Shown: in pieces, positions 21,001-24,152 of the stretch | Position numbering within the stretch: the stretch's first letter is position 1 | Layout of the letters: every line of letters starts with the position of its first letter | Assembly: GCA_002176905.1 (NCBI GenBank) | Contig: MSYE01000248.1 | Coordinates: 1-58,778 of the forward strand | Direction: 5' to 3' | Source of the DNA: a bacterium F11 | GTDB taxonomy: Bacteria > Elusimicrobiota > Elusimicrobia > F11 | Length of the DNA stretch: 58,778 nt | Translations under genes and position numbers: made by a program | Notes under the pieces: model-generated | Database searches by the model: none | What the model was told of the DNA's origin: nothing | Seen by the model: the letters and a program-made list of their open reading frames with translations, nothing else

Positions 21001-23941
21001 CCGCCATGTCGCCAATAAGATCAATAAGGAGCGATTCGGTTCGGTGTTGATCGGTTAAGGAATTGGGAGAAAAGAAAATGACGATATCGTGGGCCTCAAG
21101 GTCCGCAAATTCTGCTTGGAGTTCGCTTGTCCCATCAAGATGGAAAGCCGCGTTCCTTTCAACTGAGGCATCAAAAACAAGAGGTCTCCCCTTGTCTTTG
21201 ACAAACCGAATTAATTCTTGAAGTTCCTCATTTATATCAATGGTTTCTTTGATCAGGGATCCCACATCAGGTGAGGGCTCCGAACGCCAAACATAATCGG
21301 GTTCATAGGGATCTGTAAAGGGAGTGTGTTCAAATCCAGGTGTGTTCATGATGCCCAGGATATCGGGATACTCCCCATAGAGGATTCTCCAATTTCTTAT
21401 ACCGTGCGACAGTGTCGCCGCTAGCCAACCAATTCCAATGGTGAGAAGCAACGACCAAGGCCCAAGAACATCCATTAGGGGATATTCAAATAAGAGAGAC
21501 GCAGCAACATAAAATAAGTTATCCGTGCCGCCTCGCTCCCTTAACTTCTCCAAATCATAATTGTGGGCTTTCCTAAGTTCATAGGAGTCTGTTCCGAAAC
21601 CACTCACTTGATACACACTGGGATGGGCCAACCGGGATCCATACCAGAATGTGCTAATAAGAAATCCAATAAAGGTGAGAAAAAGTGATGAAAGGGTACT
21701 GATGGTGCCCAATTCCAAAAAGAAGAAGGGAAGTGCCTGGGGAAGCCCAATGAATCCAGCATGAAAAATCAGACCAGACAAGGGAGGGGCAATATACACC
21801 GCCACTTTTCTTATGGACACCTTCTTTTTCTGAATCAAATAAGAAAAGAAATCGCCTAAGAAGAAATCGGTTAGGGTTCCCACCACATCATACGGTGCCT
21901 CTTTGTTAAAAAGTTCTTCTTTGGTCTCTACCAATGTGGGAATGCCTTGCGGATCGGATTGAGAGGTAGAGCGGTCTACTTGTCCTTTTAAACGGACCCG
22001 ATGTGGGGGCCGAACGGGAAATTCAACAACAAATCCCTCTTCATCTGCTTCGGATTGAACCGAGACCGAAATGGGATCGGGAGATCCCAGCATATCATCA
22101 AAGGATTTCTGTTTTTCCAATGGTGTTGATTGCCGCAAATGGGGAACGGTTTGTTGCAGCCCATGAACATGGGCGGCCACCACCCCATGGGATGGCATGG
22201 GTGGCTTCGCCAAAAACAGTTTCTCCCCCTCAAACAGTTTTTCCAACGGGGTTTTTTCCTGATTAAAGACGCTGAGGTAAGAAGAGCCCTCCGAGGAATC
22301 AATCTCGGTGATCTTCGGAGAAAAAGTCACTACCGAAAACAAGGCACCCACTTCGGATTGAAAACTGTTTGCTACGGACTGCGCACCACGGACCACGGAC
22401 TCAACAGGAAGTCCGTGGTCCGTGGTGCGCAGTCCGCCGTCCCCTTTTTGTAGGTGGTGAATGATTCCTTTTGAGTGAAAGCCCCCTGTAACCAGTACAG
22501 CGGTTTTGGCGTTGTGGGTTTTGATCGCGGCAAGAAGATTCTGCGTGATGGCTTTGTCGCGTGCTTCGGCGAGACGATAGAACAATTGACAATTGACAAT
22601 TGACGATTGACTATTTAACGAAGTTATTAATGAATCCTTATTTGTCAATTGTGAGTGGTCAATTGTCAATCTCTTATATTCTTCCCACTCATCTTTGGTT
22701 AGAGCAAAATCAATCAGCTTTCCCACCAAGTACAGTCTCCGCGATTGTTCCACCAGTTCCTTTTCTTTTGGGGTGTTGACCAATTTCGTATAAACCACCC
22801 TTTCTAGTTCCCGGGTTTGGGTGAGCACTTTTTCAAAGTTGATGTTGTCGGAAAGAAGAACATATTGGAGGTAATCTTGGAAAACCGGGTAACGGGCGAG
22901 AGGGACTCCTCCTTTTTTGCAGAGGTTTTTAAGATGAGAATAAAAAGCCGTGTGAGGTATTTGGCCCAAACGGTAAGCTTGGGTCAATTGGCTGAGGTCG
23001 GATATTTGATCTTGTGACAATTTTCTCACCAATTGGTTGATCAAAAAAGTCCGCTCGGCTTTTACGCGATCAAAATTAAGACGCGATTCCAACGATAAGG
23101 TCTCAAGAAAGGATTGGGTCTCAATGGGGATGTCGGCTTCCTGAGAGGCCAACAAGGGAAGATAATGGGAAAGGGGCATTTCTCCTTTTCGGTAGGATTC
23201 AACCTTTTGATCAAAATTCAAAAGAGGAGCGGAGAAGAGGCTTTTCTTTTTGGCAGCAAGTTCTTGGACGGCTTCTCGCCATTCTTCTTCTGTGGCTTCT
23301 TTTAACAGGGAAGCCTCTCGTACCGCATTGACATTGGCTTCGTAGAGATCGGGATCATCCACACCAAATACAAGAGGAATCTCTTTTGAGCTGGTTAAGG
23401 CAGAATGGATGGGCCCTGATATCCGATGCTCACCCAAAAGGAATCGGGCCACCTCTTTTAAAACTCCCTTATGAGGATAGGAACGGAAACCCTCCAAATT
23501 GATGGGCCCGAAGGTTCCCTCTAATGCCACCAGATCAACCTGGTTGTGATCGATCAGGTTTTGGACAACCGCGCTGAGATTTTTTTGTGCCTCAAAATTC
23601 TCATGGACATCTTGAAGGTGAAGGATGATGTTGTCCGACGTTCCTTTATTAATATGGCGGATGGATCCGAAGGGATGAAGGAGAGACGTGACCAAAGAAA
23701 GGGAATCTCTCTTTTTCTGTGATCCCTTATTTCTGAGAGATGGTTTTTTTCGCTGTTGAAGGTTGGGTTGAAAAACAGGAGGAAGGGACATCGAATCCAT
23801 CGGCATTTGCGCAAATTGATGTCTTTTTCTTTCTTTCCAGATATTGGTTTGGGCTGAATAAGGGAAAACCGCCTGGGTTAAAAGAAGTAAAACGCTCAGA
23901 AAAATGGAGCCAAATTGATATTTGAACCTATGCCGTTGCAT
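1..23941 (-). CDS. Giant multi-module membrane protein, C-terminus beyond left edge
   Basis: I see one uninterrupted minus-strand frame of about 7,980 codons with no stop before the left edge. It starts at ATG 23941; an in-frame ATG at 23953 is an alternative, and neither has a clear Shine-Dalgarno. Residues 1-30 form a signal peptide. Residues ~100-510 resemble the ChaN/EreA/TIKI fold: LQDVHENFEAQKN (D111, H113), LVALEG (E141) and VTGGFH (H489). Then follow nine four-helix membrane modules, separated by soluble cassettes made of ~290-aa units. Each unit ends with a tryptophan motif such as QPRWVEP or VWLDQTTFD. The modules resemble the M50 site-2-protease core without its HExxH motif. With an even helix number per module, all cassettes should lie on the same side of the membrane. 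The function is unknown; an envelope-spanning adhesin, scaffold or sensor is a guess. The N-terminal domain and upstream motif match the 39500-51787 giant. Confidence 0.85.
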   Translation of the reverse strand, partial: MQRHRFKYQFGSIFLSVLLLLTQAVFPYSAQTNIWKERKRHQFAQMPMDSMSLPPVFQPNLQQRKKPSLRNKGSQKKRDSLSLVTSLLHPFGSIRHINKGTSDNIILHLQDVHENFEAQKNLSAVVQNLIDHNQVDLVALEGTFGPINLEGFRSYPHKGVLKEVARFLLGEHRISGPIHSALTSSKEIPLVFGVDDPDLYEANVNAVREASLLKEATEEEWREAVQELAAKKKSLFSAPLLNFDQKVESYRKGEMPLSHYLPLLASQEADIPIETQSFLETLSLESRLNFDRVKAERTFLINQLVRKLSQDQISDLSQLTQAYRLGQIPHTAFYSHLKNLCKKGGVPLARYPVFQDYLQYVLLSDNINFEKVLTQTRELERVVYTKLVNTPKEKELVEQSRRLYLVGKLIDFALTKDEWEEYKRLTIDHSQLTNKDSLITSLNSQSSIVNCQLFYRLAEARDKAITQNLLAAIKTHNAKTAVLVTGGFHSKGIIHHLQKGDGGLRTTDHGLPVESVVRGAQSVANSFQSEVGALFSVVTFSPKITEIDSSEGSSYLSVFNQEKTPLEKLFEGEKLFLAKPPMPSHGVVAAHVHGLQQTVPHLRQSTPLEKQKSFDDMLGSPDPISVSVQSEADEEGFVVEFPVRPPHRVRLKGQVDRSTSQSDPQGIPTLVETKEELFNKEAPYDVVGTLTDFFLGDFFSYLIQKKKVSIRKVAVYIAPPLSGLIFHAGFIGLPQALPFFFLELGTISTLSSLFLTFIGFLISTFWYGSRLAHPSVYQVSGFGTDSYELRKAHNYDLEKLRERGGTDNLFYVAASLLFEYPLMDVLGPWSLLLTIGIGWLAATLSHGIRNWRILYGEYPDILGIMNTPGFEHTPFTDPYEPDYVWRSEPSPDVGSLIKETIDINEELQELIRFVKDKGRPLVFDASVERNAAFHLDGTSELQAEFADLEAHDIVIFFSPNSLTDQHRTESLLIDLIGDMAVQRRRGFSTKDLADLNEDIFSSPAVVYHDALWKTLQVYEQLRFFGEEKKGKKQKYSRLIENHRKRFLNNDIAATLSELGPNQAQFYYACQYLSGVHAFREFELPYPDDFPDKFEEQYEFIPAEERKQIREAIEQPSFKSLVELEPSGKPAWLKPASMKSLTQQIARPIFDAAWEGAGETGTGLAISAEMLSQKTDVPLFRWITDVPDDVRVEIDNRMKNPVLKRLVVHHLANVVPLQFIYSNKGEDVTVEFYDDTFEALETQVEYGLPTSPFGQYVVIFPPLKKLRQIELVIGLGALAFRANTPIPFNPNLLYNSKRLKGHQGEARNLLSSCISYGAVKLLVQDDQLHPALGLVLDEFVRPKNFVGVPSSEIARYMIWEHISFFRGQLFLRAKDRSVMEAIFRNYEPHLGRQGMIEVEKITEEVYSFLLELDESGVPNWMNQKNFEDTVLYIDKAIRAKFPGPNIPPGALGVSTGGKLGAYFDSKIQEKGIEHVALRVAPWVSNALFHALWIGGWMFIPILVLGPSNISFLISFVFSLIAAWRSRRAYASDRTHPEVHYVEDAYSGYSGRKQSGANEFKELRRRANWEIGFFLFVTALGGYGLTYFYGRGLFLLAIFAGWVVSSYRHYRKNKSVLRKGGILGTPIGVNPYFRWFGSGDDEVNTKIRLAVDGDPDIQVLLSYLREKGFVPYLQYPSETDYISRVDHILGDASDSTLNPGDFIISLSEEIFGQSEDILSSLQNSVEKIGMYVNGNITPEQFYKAKNSNPAHPNYRFYSILVTTLFECELGRFFGENKERNQSAFERLAKRYFARITSEMRNSQSVQADDPFTLGFGYFLNYLRGIFAFRHFGIPMSTDLEEELDDLYQNLSTNQKRKLKEIFNDKNIEMALLRNPDKDQEPFWFDPQHVYDLMEYVARKIITIVTEMDPEGEQAGTSNKGFKFIWEGTNPSADLRNSVEEALATEESVRILLDNHIRLSEPILLVSAPGVKEVRSVYLHSEEEASLLPRMIGRERLPTKRYIILLPPRFVEPPEIIRAVGSVASMEQNKKNPRAFEPFFLRCDLPVDYREEARQFYEAMIDFDVIRFFVQDPRLHPAVIILVDDWFGKRQGQQGLSNREQGRQFFLDLAYYSFLAPLALEGTVILPKLVRFVGHYKKELGKAAAKRAGDHATHIYQNLSLDASEAVPTEWGSPEKFGKAVKELRERVGADFHDGGWYPPKGFSGMATGGWLGSYFDAKIKEEGVEHVAVEVAPWVSNAFFHALWIGGWMFIPILVLGPSNISFLISFVFSLIAAWRSRRAYASERTHPEVHYVEDAESGYSGRRESGSEEFKELRRRANWEIGFFLLVSALVGYPLSGMFGTGLFLHAILLGWVVSSLIHRSKNKSVLEKGGILGVATNGSPYFTWVTIVSRWLQKNVEETVRTNASIRSLFSEYLKDIDSIALIQTSRLTEVQAVFVEDSADAELLEEKYGLADIPVGRYVILLPPREITPHELLRVVACIALIEIGLIPRSFESFLGETTLPDTLHEQARTMYEAMVNFEISALLLSEEKWEEAYFSFMENETANFICSTSNALQENVRNVLLASPLFYTQATNVDPHRYQEMAQAFIDHATFLFDEKNNMKVQVFFISEVASLLEQMPGSYLNIWTNPDDFEVAVATLENLLTQHFPDPLKPHAHLGMATDGLVGRYFNSLIKEGHEIEDLAVGRVPWVSNAFFHALWIGGWMFVPILVLGPSHISFLISFVFSLIAAWRSERAYASERTHPQVHEVLDPKDEEKDIQTKDSGSDEFKELRKRAIIEISIFLLVTTILGYPLAATFGRGMFLLAILAGWVASSLRHRSTNKRALKKGGILGIANVEDPGFRWWGEVPSKEEHERVVRVIEDNKELQELIRYVTDDVDSLLFEIREEGEGWVHYDETVFHLTHPLGLPKRAKFVYFSKETLTDPGSIEKNLVRMIGNLAFVKYKKVTAATMNDLAKVVHIDNREEPAYMEMWQALLKLERLHFYGQWPSDEELIFPDFVSHETALVVKESRMAHLLTLDPAALRRKYVMDHLQGIMALKNAELDIPENYEAVLEKHYVTLIPNEEERANLKGVLHDDELAAGLVMDENDRPGWLDPKIFKSMVEQVEYTVYRVLWGRDDDQALLLFDDSIVDADQESLLEMVKDDQELVLLLQHIQGLGNRIKVDYRHLNENDYLRLSNADDLRQLPEGLTGGDFLIRLASTAFSDLDSTLANIKKFVEHMVLMQRYQISEEDKQRLIFPGIGRDHEKDREHFFNLLMDIEALRFFSQARTPRNHPYRQSVGEIQESPLAYRRMRIEEGDEEGMALAYAYDYFLRIYAFEQCNLDLPDDAEENLDSWYTLTLPTEVRNLIKQGFQDNSDLAIASFLSISPQDGRPNWIGYNNFLQFHNFVNRLASNALTGEATTAIHKIKIVDDSGSTPPPQSHYQWLNTPPMDFLERVENELKMDPDVEEFHPNYLIRDGPITFVYSETIREVQTFIVHEYESAAMLATQLKVSRTDLKYGHAYVVIPRNVDRVADRVLKEMACFRYLELSGFSYELDYFLERWDRQPGYLDYARRLYNALITAETMAMLEVVPDHHPLLLRLQELALHSTPLRPYPRDFAFQYLLDKLSYFSTLYIIPQGMVRPAQLSLQADMIRHYESLWDKMGIERVDEIFEDHVEDLLGVLHEGTSQRNWMDQNNFEQGVLEIFGALEANFQGWWPPPGAEEDGAMFGMATGGWLGDYFNSLIEEGHEVEDLAVGRVPFMSNAYFHAFLIGLPMFLPVIIFGPTNFGFGVSFFFSLIGAWWSRRHYSSDRIHPRVHKVPVPVTGLIETEFAEPEDLDELRGRATVEIFYFLLVSTPLGFLLSVILGRGMFLIAIVLGWFVSSLIHRAKNKSVLEKGGILGMATPEPEFYEWWDANKVPEPHKGWVEEVIEEDGELQRLLLKLKNDGRNPIFIVQPHENTYFVADTPQLVEGSRGRLKEGDYVVALNQEIITSQVDTYIGLRNIIGAAVVNKTHTITSEQTESLEMKDPNPVVVPLTTLLYSSVIQYELLRIFGEDKDEGQNRYPHFSDYLLELIRQVPRNPDFKYRKPIEHRFCYITAYLQGIFAFQQHDLDFPQGFDSEFEDLYSPYIPLKERLTMKATFQLRSLRRLLEMNPATQQPRWVEPKNYAMLITILFQAVITSDQMTPESVLASDESEEEFFEWSNPDNVPEPYKGWVEEVVEEDEELQRLLVMVRNGERKPRFIVEPEDSRLLRAEDEGVVAFSQGRLELGDYTFNLSENDLKSKAGIHQCLRQLIGPAVVKRRYSITYEQMENRKLGIRHPYVAPLVSLLDSALDRYELIRIFGEGKIGENNQYPNFSQYLLDQILQRPQTGDFVRSSPVVHRLNYIVGYLEGVYAFQQNNLDFPQGYENFEETFEHRYGDYIPQDERELMKKAIKAANVDYLLSVDETNRQPRWLQTRIYTHLVTLFLGAAVAGDQETSAQLASKSEPPKIENVFDQPNYQWITDVSPEFKERVGQLLENDPVMKQVLITHRLQLGYPVFLAYLPGTVEVARGRIRVSEEEFERLNLVTGGKAKEMPIYSVVLTPRDDRLSERTLAIIVEIIFQQSRFYHKGFETLIPPETAQWKSSDEFANLFPSREGTLPSSGNFISPPQKQRRPFVPNHSLAVAVHKALVANQIITMVGSDKNMVSAIPRLQKLELEYKAFDDPGTNTRRTARQFILDVVGLADPLQLSLGTLGHLAVPVYEFYSDRLAEPLRDTAMVIRELVFAPMRKRDKSGHPVWLDQTTFDKTVGKFNKELITNFPGGDDDLPQVRGFGMATNKGLVGAINRYFLEKRKWDFEVVALAVAPAVTSFFHHVAVLGGVMVLPFLFFDGLLAFSLSLALVLVVFPIMIYWYASHHTHPEVYKSVPKEKEEDYAPEKIVHRGKTHIVVKEEAQPPDWKALRKGIRRDILFFLGVSFIGYIPALLLNSWWLLPFILAGGLYSAVSHKMRNWDVLQAKEGGVLGMATGGSKIFEWYFPDKYSPSHKEWINGAVQEDKELQRLMSKLKNGERNPFVHVHAQENSFFEVWDQRSVDISDGRLAIGDYVFSLDKRSLTSQAHAQNVFRDVIGPAVVKKIHSITLGQAKAVKIPDPNPQAIPLIDLMESSVYQYELFRIFGEDKDGEKNRYPQFSNYLLGKLSQEPQKPEFKNKESIEHRFNYITAYLQGVFSLQQHGLDFPQDFAREFEDLYSPYIPLKTRETMRAYFQLKSLKKLMDIDPATRQPRWVEPQNYAMLVTILFQAVITSDQMTPEVVLESDESEEEYFEWWNPAEAPEPHKGWVEEVVQEDEEIQRLLVKLRNEGGPPLLVVQPTESNFMVAEDPLILEASSGRLVEGDVVIALDQRALKNKMVTHHVLRDQIGLAAVTKLNSLTNEQKEKLEIPIAEPQVARLIPLVERAVFQYELLRIFGEDKDGDRNRYPNFTHYLLGLLIQRPRSSEFGKLSPMEHRFCYITDYLQGTFALEAHKLDHNGNFSTEFETAYARYIPDEERETIRTHINKHVGEFFERDARTGQPVWTDPGQYRLLHPILSIPVVTSDEITGPESVAAYQPTPDSHGNENMYRWLNVPSADMRSHVERLFKDDPVISRLGEFVRSPIPMAYSEKVTKVELHKVSLENAEDFRDDVMDGAGKVPLGYVIVIPPHDERLADRLLEAAVQIVFVNSPFYEDEFDTLVPHRISPSRQMGNNYLLAVAVQKALVTGRKFFMLATHPELRPAIPRLQKLALDSRTFDEPAPYTRETAKQLILDHVAFADPFYRFTDTQVFTQAWYDLYARENFRPIFDRALTVHQGIFEPLYSATPTRSPSWISQKVFDEVVQEFNKELIMNFPGEDLPQVPGFGMATNKGLVGAIIRYFLEKRKWDFEIVALAVAPAVTSFFHHVAVLGGVMVLPFLFFDGLLAFSLSLALVVVVFPIMIYWYASHHTHPEVYKSVPKEKEEDYAPEKIVHRGKTHIVVKEEAQPPDWKALRKGIRRDILFFIGVSFIGYIPALLLNSWWLVPFILAGGLYSAVSHKMRNWDALQGKEGSVFGMASDEQQDYFQWYEEKSGLPEIEGWVEEVVQEDEELQRMLVTLQNDGRPPIFLIHKTENFQSRIFTEQYVDQLGGDLVVGDFLFMMSEEKMASKHDVLSNLRDLTGLAAVVKRNGFTEEQIMKISFNPPQPLHQLLVKQAQIGASRNDLIRYFREEGGWDVNPYPDYTAALIGEIVGRPQSENFEKRNPLEHRVYYAIDYMQGVFSMNYHDLTHPEGFEKEFEDGYNPYIPVVERNAIKEIFERSEIRKILDVDPRTRQPRWIEPENFKKLCDIVIGNLVNIYAFNLKAASEPASARQHSTREYFEWWEPEKTLDAHEGLVEEAVEEDEELQLLLSSLRNDQRLPIFVSQTSHGFKKIETQESVAVSKDRVAVGDYVFGFPPALLKNRAQAQDSLRRLIGPAVVNKVNSISNEQIEKLILKTKDPNKEQLLPYLYSALVEYELIGIFGDKKDGDRNRFPKFTAYLLENILQRPMKKEFVEGSPLVHRFFYIIGYLQGVYACGEHNLPFPEKVGKFDEVFEGRYSEYLSKEERDRLKAVLHTERVRDLLSIGQNGRSQPKWLRRQNFTKLVAILFDAIDTDEKPVPAGVPHVFSIEEMILLNGSSYLWVSDAPPEFRHRVDTMMEDDSVLAEVARFYRQQLGYPVMLSYKEDLSDVGLGKAIIPPEVLEMIKGKGGDVDIVIPKYSLVLTPRDTKISEKILRGMVMAIFWESDFYSDGIESLVPHERVEWTTSEDFYRIYFSEEGSTQKVGDAVFPRGNLVKPFVANYSLAVEVRNALERGRMFYMMGSHPELHAAIPRLQQLALGSRVIDKARSATRKTAERLILDHVGYVDPFYWFEKNMLRFVVPVYDFYGEHVSETFRDPALALRGRVFDPIYQSDEEGSPLWLNQTTFDETVSEFNKELIMNFPGEDLPQVPGFGMATNKGLVGAIIRYFLEKRKWDFEVVALAVAPAVTSFFHHVAVLGGVMVLPFLFFDGLLAFSLSLALVVVVFPIMIYWYASHHTHPEVYKSVPKEKESKYAQEKIVHRGKKNIVVKEEAQPSDWKALRKGIRRDILFFLGVSFIGYIPALLLNSWWLVPFILAGGLYSAVSHKMRNWDALQAKEGGVLGMATSGAGEFFEWWEMEKDLTPQEQFVEDVIKEDGELQRLLSSLRNGERKPIFVTQLPHGVKKIEDPLNVESSKGRLALGDVLFGLSPPFLKTKEKAHDSLRGLIGQAVVTKVNAIKNHQLDQLVLNTKDSNKEQLVPYLYSALQKYELIRIFAEDKDGSHDRFPNFSTHLLDGILQTPMKKEFVEGDRLVHRFFYLLGYLQGVYAFGQHNLPFPSKYQKFEEIFEGRYSEYIPKEERDDLKAVFQKERVQDILSMGHNGRAQPKWLTRQNYVRLVSILFDAADPGEKPTSKEDTINVEEITLVIRKDSIHAWITNAPTAFRDRIAGMFGDDPIFRAVSRFYYQQLGYPVILIYKNDIPEVKFAKAKIPDEFIQMMEDKLLGDLNHSPIYYVIMVTPNDGNLSDKILRSMLTITYWESEQFHLEQIKTLIPPETVLWKTTERFAHLFPSTEAPLRDAGQLISPHRKRSIPFVPNISLAIEVRDALDRGQMISMIGAHPELHETIPRLQQLALGERTFDKADTRNAAKQMILDYVAYVDPLTLIENMWEFAFPVYNSYRDLLPETIRNSARSVHGNIFVPVYKLDDEGLPRWITQATFDETVRKLNEELIVNFPGRGLPQVPGFGMATNKGLVGAIIRYFLENRKWDFEVVALAVAPAVTSFFHHVAVLGGVMVLPFLFFDGLLAFSLSLALVLVVFPIMIYWYGSYHTHPDVFKSVPKEKEPKYAQEKIVHRGKKNIVVKEEAQPSDWKALRKGIRRDILFFLGVSFIGYIPALLLNSWWLLPFILAGGLYSAVSHKMRNWDALDGDGGGVLGMASNDDP
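22..590 (-). repeat. Membrane module 9 of the giant protein
   Basis: It is near-identical to modules 6-8 and ends SHKMRNWDALDGDGGGVLGMA just before the left edge. The frame remains open, so more soluble cassettes and possibly further modules lie outside the window. Confidence 0.8.
2454..3026 (-). repeat. Membrane module 8 of the giant protein
   Basis: It is near-identical to modules 6, 7 and 9. It differs from module 7 mostly in the helix 2-3 linker, where SKYAQEKIVHRGKK-type sequence replaces DYAPEKIVHRGKT. It is preceded by a three-unit cassette. Confidence 0.8.
5778..6350 (-). repeat. Membrane module 7 of the giant protein
   Basis: It is near-identical to modules 6, 8 and 9, with GLVGAIIRYFLEKRK at the start and AVSHKMRNWDALQGKEGS at the end. 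The linker between helices 2 and 3 contains HPEVYKSVPKEKEEDYAPEK. Confidence 0.8.
8962..9536 (-). repeat. Membrane module 6 of the giant protein
   Basis: It opens MATNKGLVGAINRYFLEKRK, runs through VAPAVTSFFHHVAVLGGVM and a second helix pair, and ends SHKMRNWD. Over roughly 570 bp it is nearly identical in DNA sequence to modules 7, 8 and 9, while the flanking soluble units have diverged. Confidence 0.8.
12280..12802 (-). repeat. Membrane module 5 of the giant protein
   Basis: It opens MATGGWLGDYFNSLI and ends HRAKNKSVLEKGGILGMA. It is intermediate between the subgroup of modules 2-4 and the subgroup of modules 6-9. A three-unit cassette lies on each side. Confidence 0.75.
15436..15967 (-). 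repeat. Membrane module 4 of the giant protein
   Basis: It opens MATDGLVGRYFNSLI, shares the WVSNAFFHALWIGGWMF core, and ends HRSTNKRALKKGGILG. Only a single ~281-aa unit separates it from module 3, the shortest cassette in the array. Confidence 0.75.
16812..17338 (-). repeat. Membrane module 3 of the giant protein
   Basis: It opens with MATGGWLGSYFDAKI, continues with the same WVSNAFFHALWIGGWMF core as module 2, and ends HRSKNKSVLEKGGILG. It belongs to the same DNA-level subgroup as modules 2 and 4. Confidence 0.75.
19080..19580 (-). repeat. Membrane module 2 of the giant protein
   Basis: It carries the core VAPWVSNALFHALWIGGWMF, then SFLISFVFSLIAAWRSRRAY, then RTHPEVH, and ends HYRKNKSVLRKGGILG. 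About 130 bp around 19378-19506 are nearly identical to module 3 (17127-17250), which points to recent duplication or conversion. The upstream cassette has two units. Confidence 0.75.
21360..21880 (-). repeat. Membrane module 1 of the giant protein
   Basis: This is the first and most diverged copy. It begins near FFSYLIQKKK, has helices around IAPPLSGLIFHAGFIG and LGTISTLSSLFLTFIGF, and ends with helix 4 followed by LSHGIRN. The HxxxN ending and the four-helix layout identify it as a member of the module family. A single ~290-aa-type unit separates it from the ChaN-like domain. Confidence 0.6.
22375..22436. repeat. Perfect 27-bp palindrome inside the giant gene
   Basis: Two 27-bp arms (22375-22401 and 22410-22436) are exact reverse complements around an 8-bp loop; their core is ACCACGGACCACGGACT. 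The element is translated in frame, just after the GGFH motif of the ChaN-like domain, as a stretch containing GLRTTDHGLPVESVV. It looks like a REP-type intergenic palindrome tolerated inside a coding region. Confidence 0.85.
22581..22670. repeat. CAATTGA-rich imperfect palindrome inside the giant gene
   Basis: Tandem AATTGAC units on the left are mirrored by GTCAATTG units on the right (GTCAATTGTGAGTGG, then TCAATTGTCAAT). The segment is read in frame as part of the ChaN-like domain, about 150 bp from the previous palindrome and unrelated to it in sequence. Confidence 0.7.
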
Positions 23942-23953
23942 GGTCAATATCAT

Positions 23954-24152
23954 AGGGAAAAGAGGTTAAAAACCCCTTAAGAAGTCGTAAATCTTTTGTA
24001 ACAAATTTGAAGCTAAACTTGTTATTTTTGTATTGATTTTTAGGCCTGTTTCTAGTCTCTTCCTCTTTTGGATCCCCCCCTCAACAACTATCAAGAAATT
24101 CGCTATTGATTATCATAAAAACGTCACGGCTTGCGCCTAAACTGAGACTACC
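23954..24152. other. Divergent intergenic region
   Basis: This 199-bp spacer separates the first giant gene and the plus-strand secreted protein gene. It contains the shared block at 23975-24004. No canonical sigma-70 promoter stands out for either gene. Confidence 0.5.
23975..24004 (-). promoter_or_regulatory. Upstream block shared by both giant genes (copy 1)
   Basis: Compared without gaps to 51892-51921, 24 of 30 bases agree, including the plus-strand blocks CCTTAAGA, GGTAAA/CGTAAA and GTAACAA. It lies 34 bp upstream of the ATG at 23941. It could be a promoter, an activator or repressor site, or a leader element; no standard sigma-70 pair is obvious in it. Confidence 0.5.

Noticed and set aside
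22..21880. Rhomboid or CPBP activity in the membrane modules because of HxxxN
   Set aside because: The HxxxN is at the cytoplasmic end of the last helix, and neither GxSG nor EExxxR accompanies it.
1..23941. Split of the giant into several genes or pseudogene fragments
   Set aside because: No in-frame stop or frameshift is seen from 23941 to the left edge, and the unit grammar is continuous.
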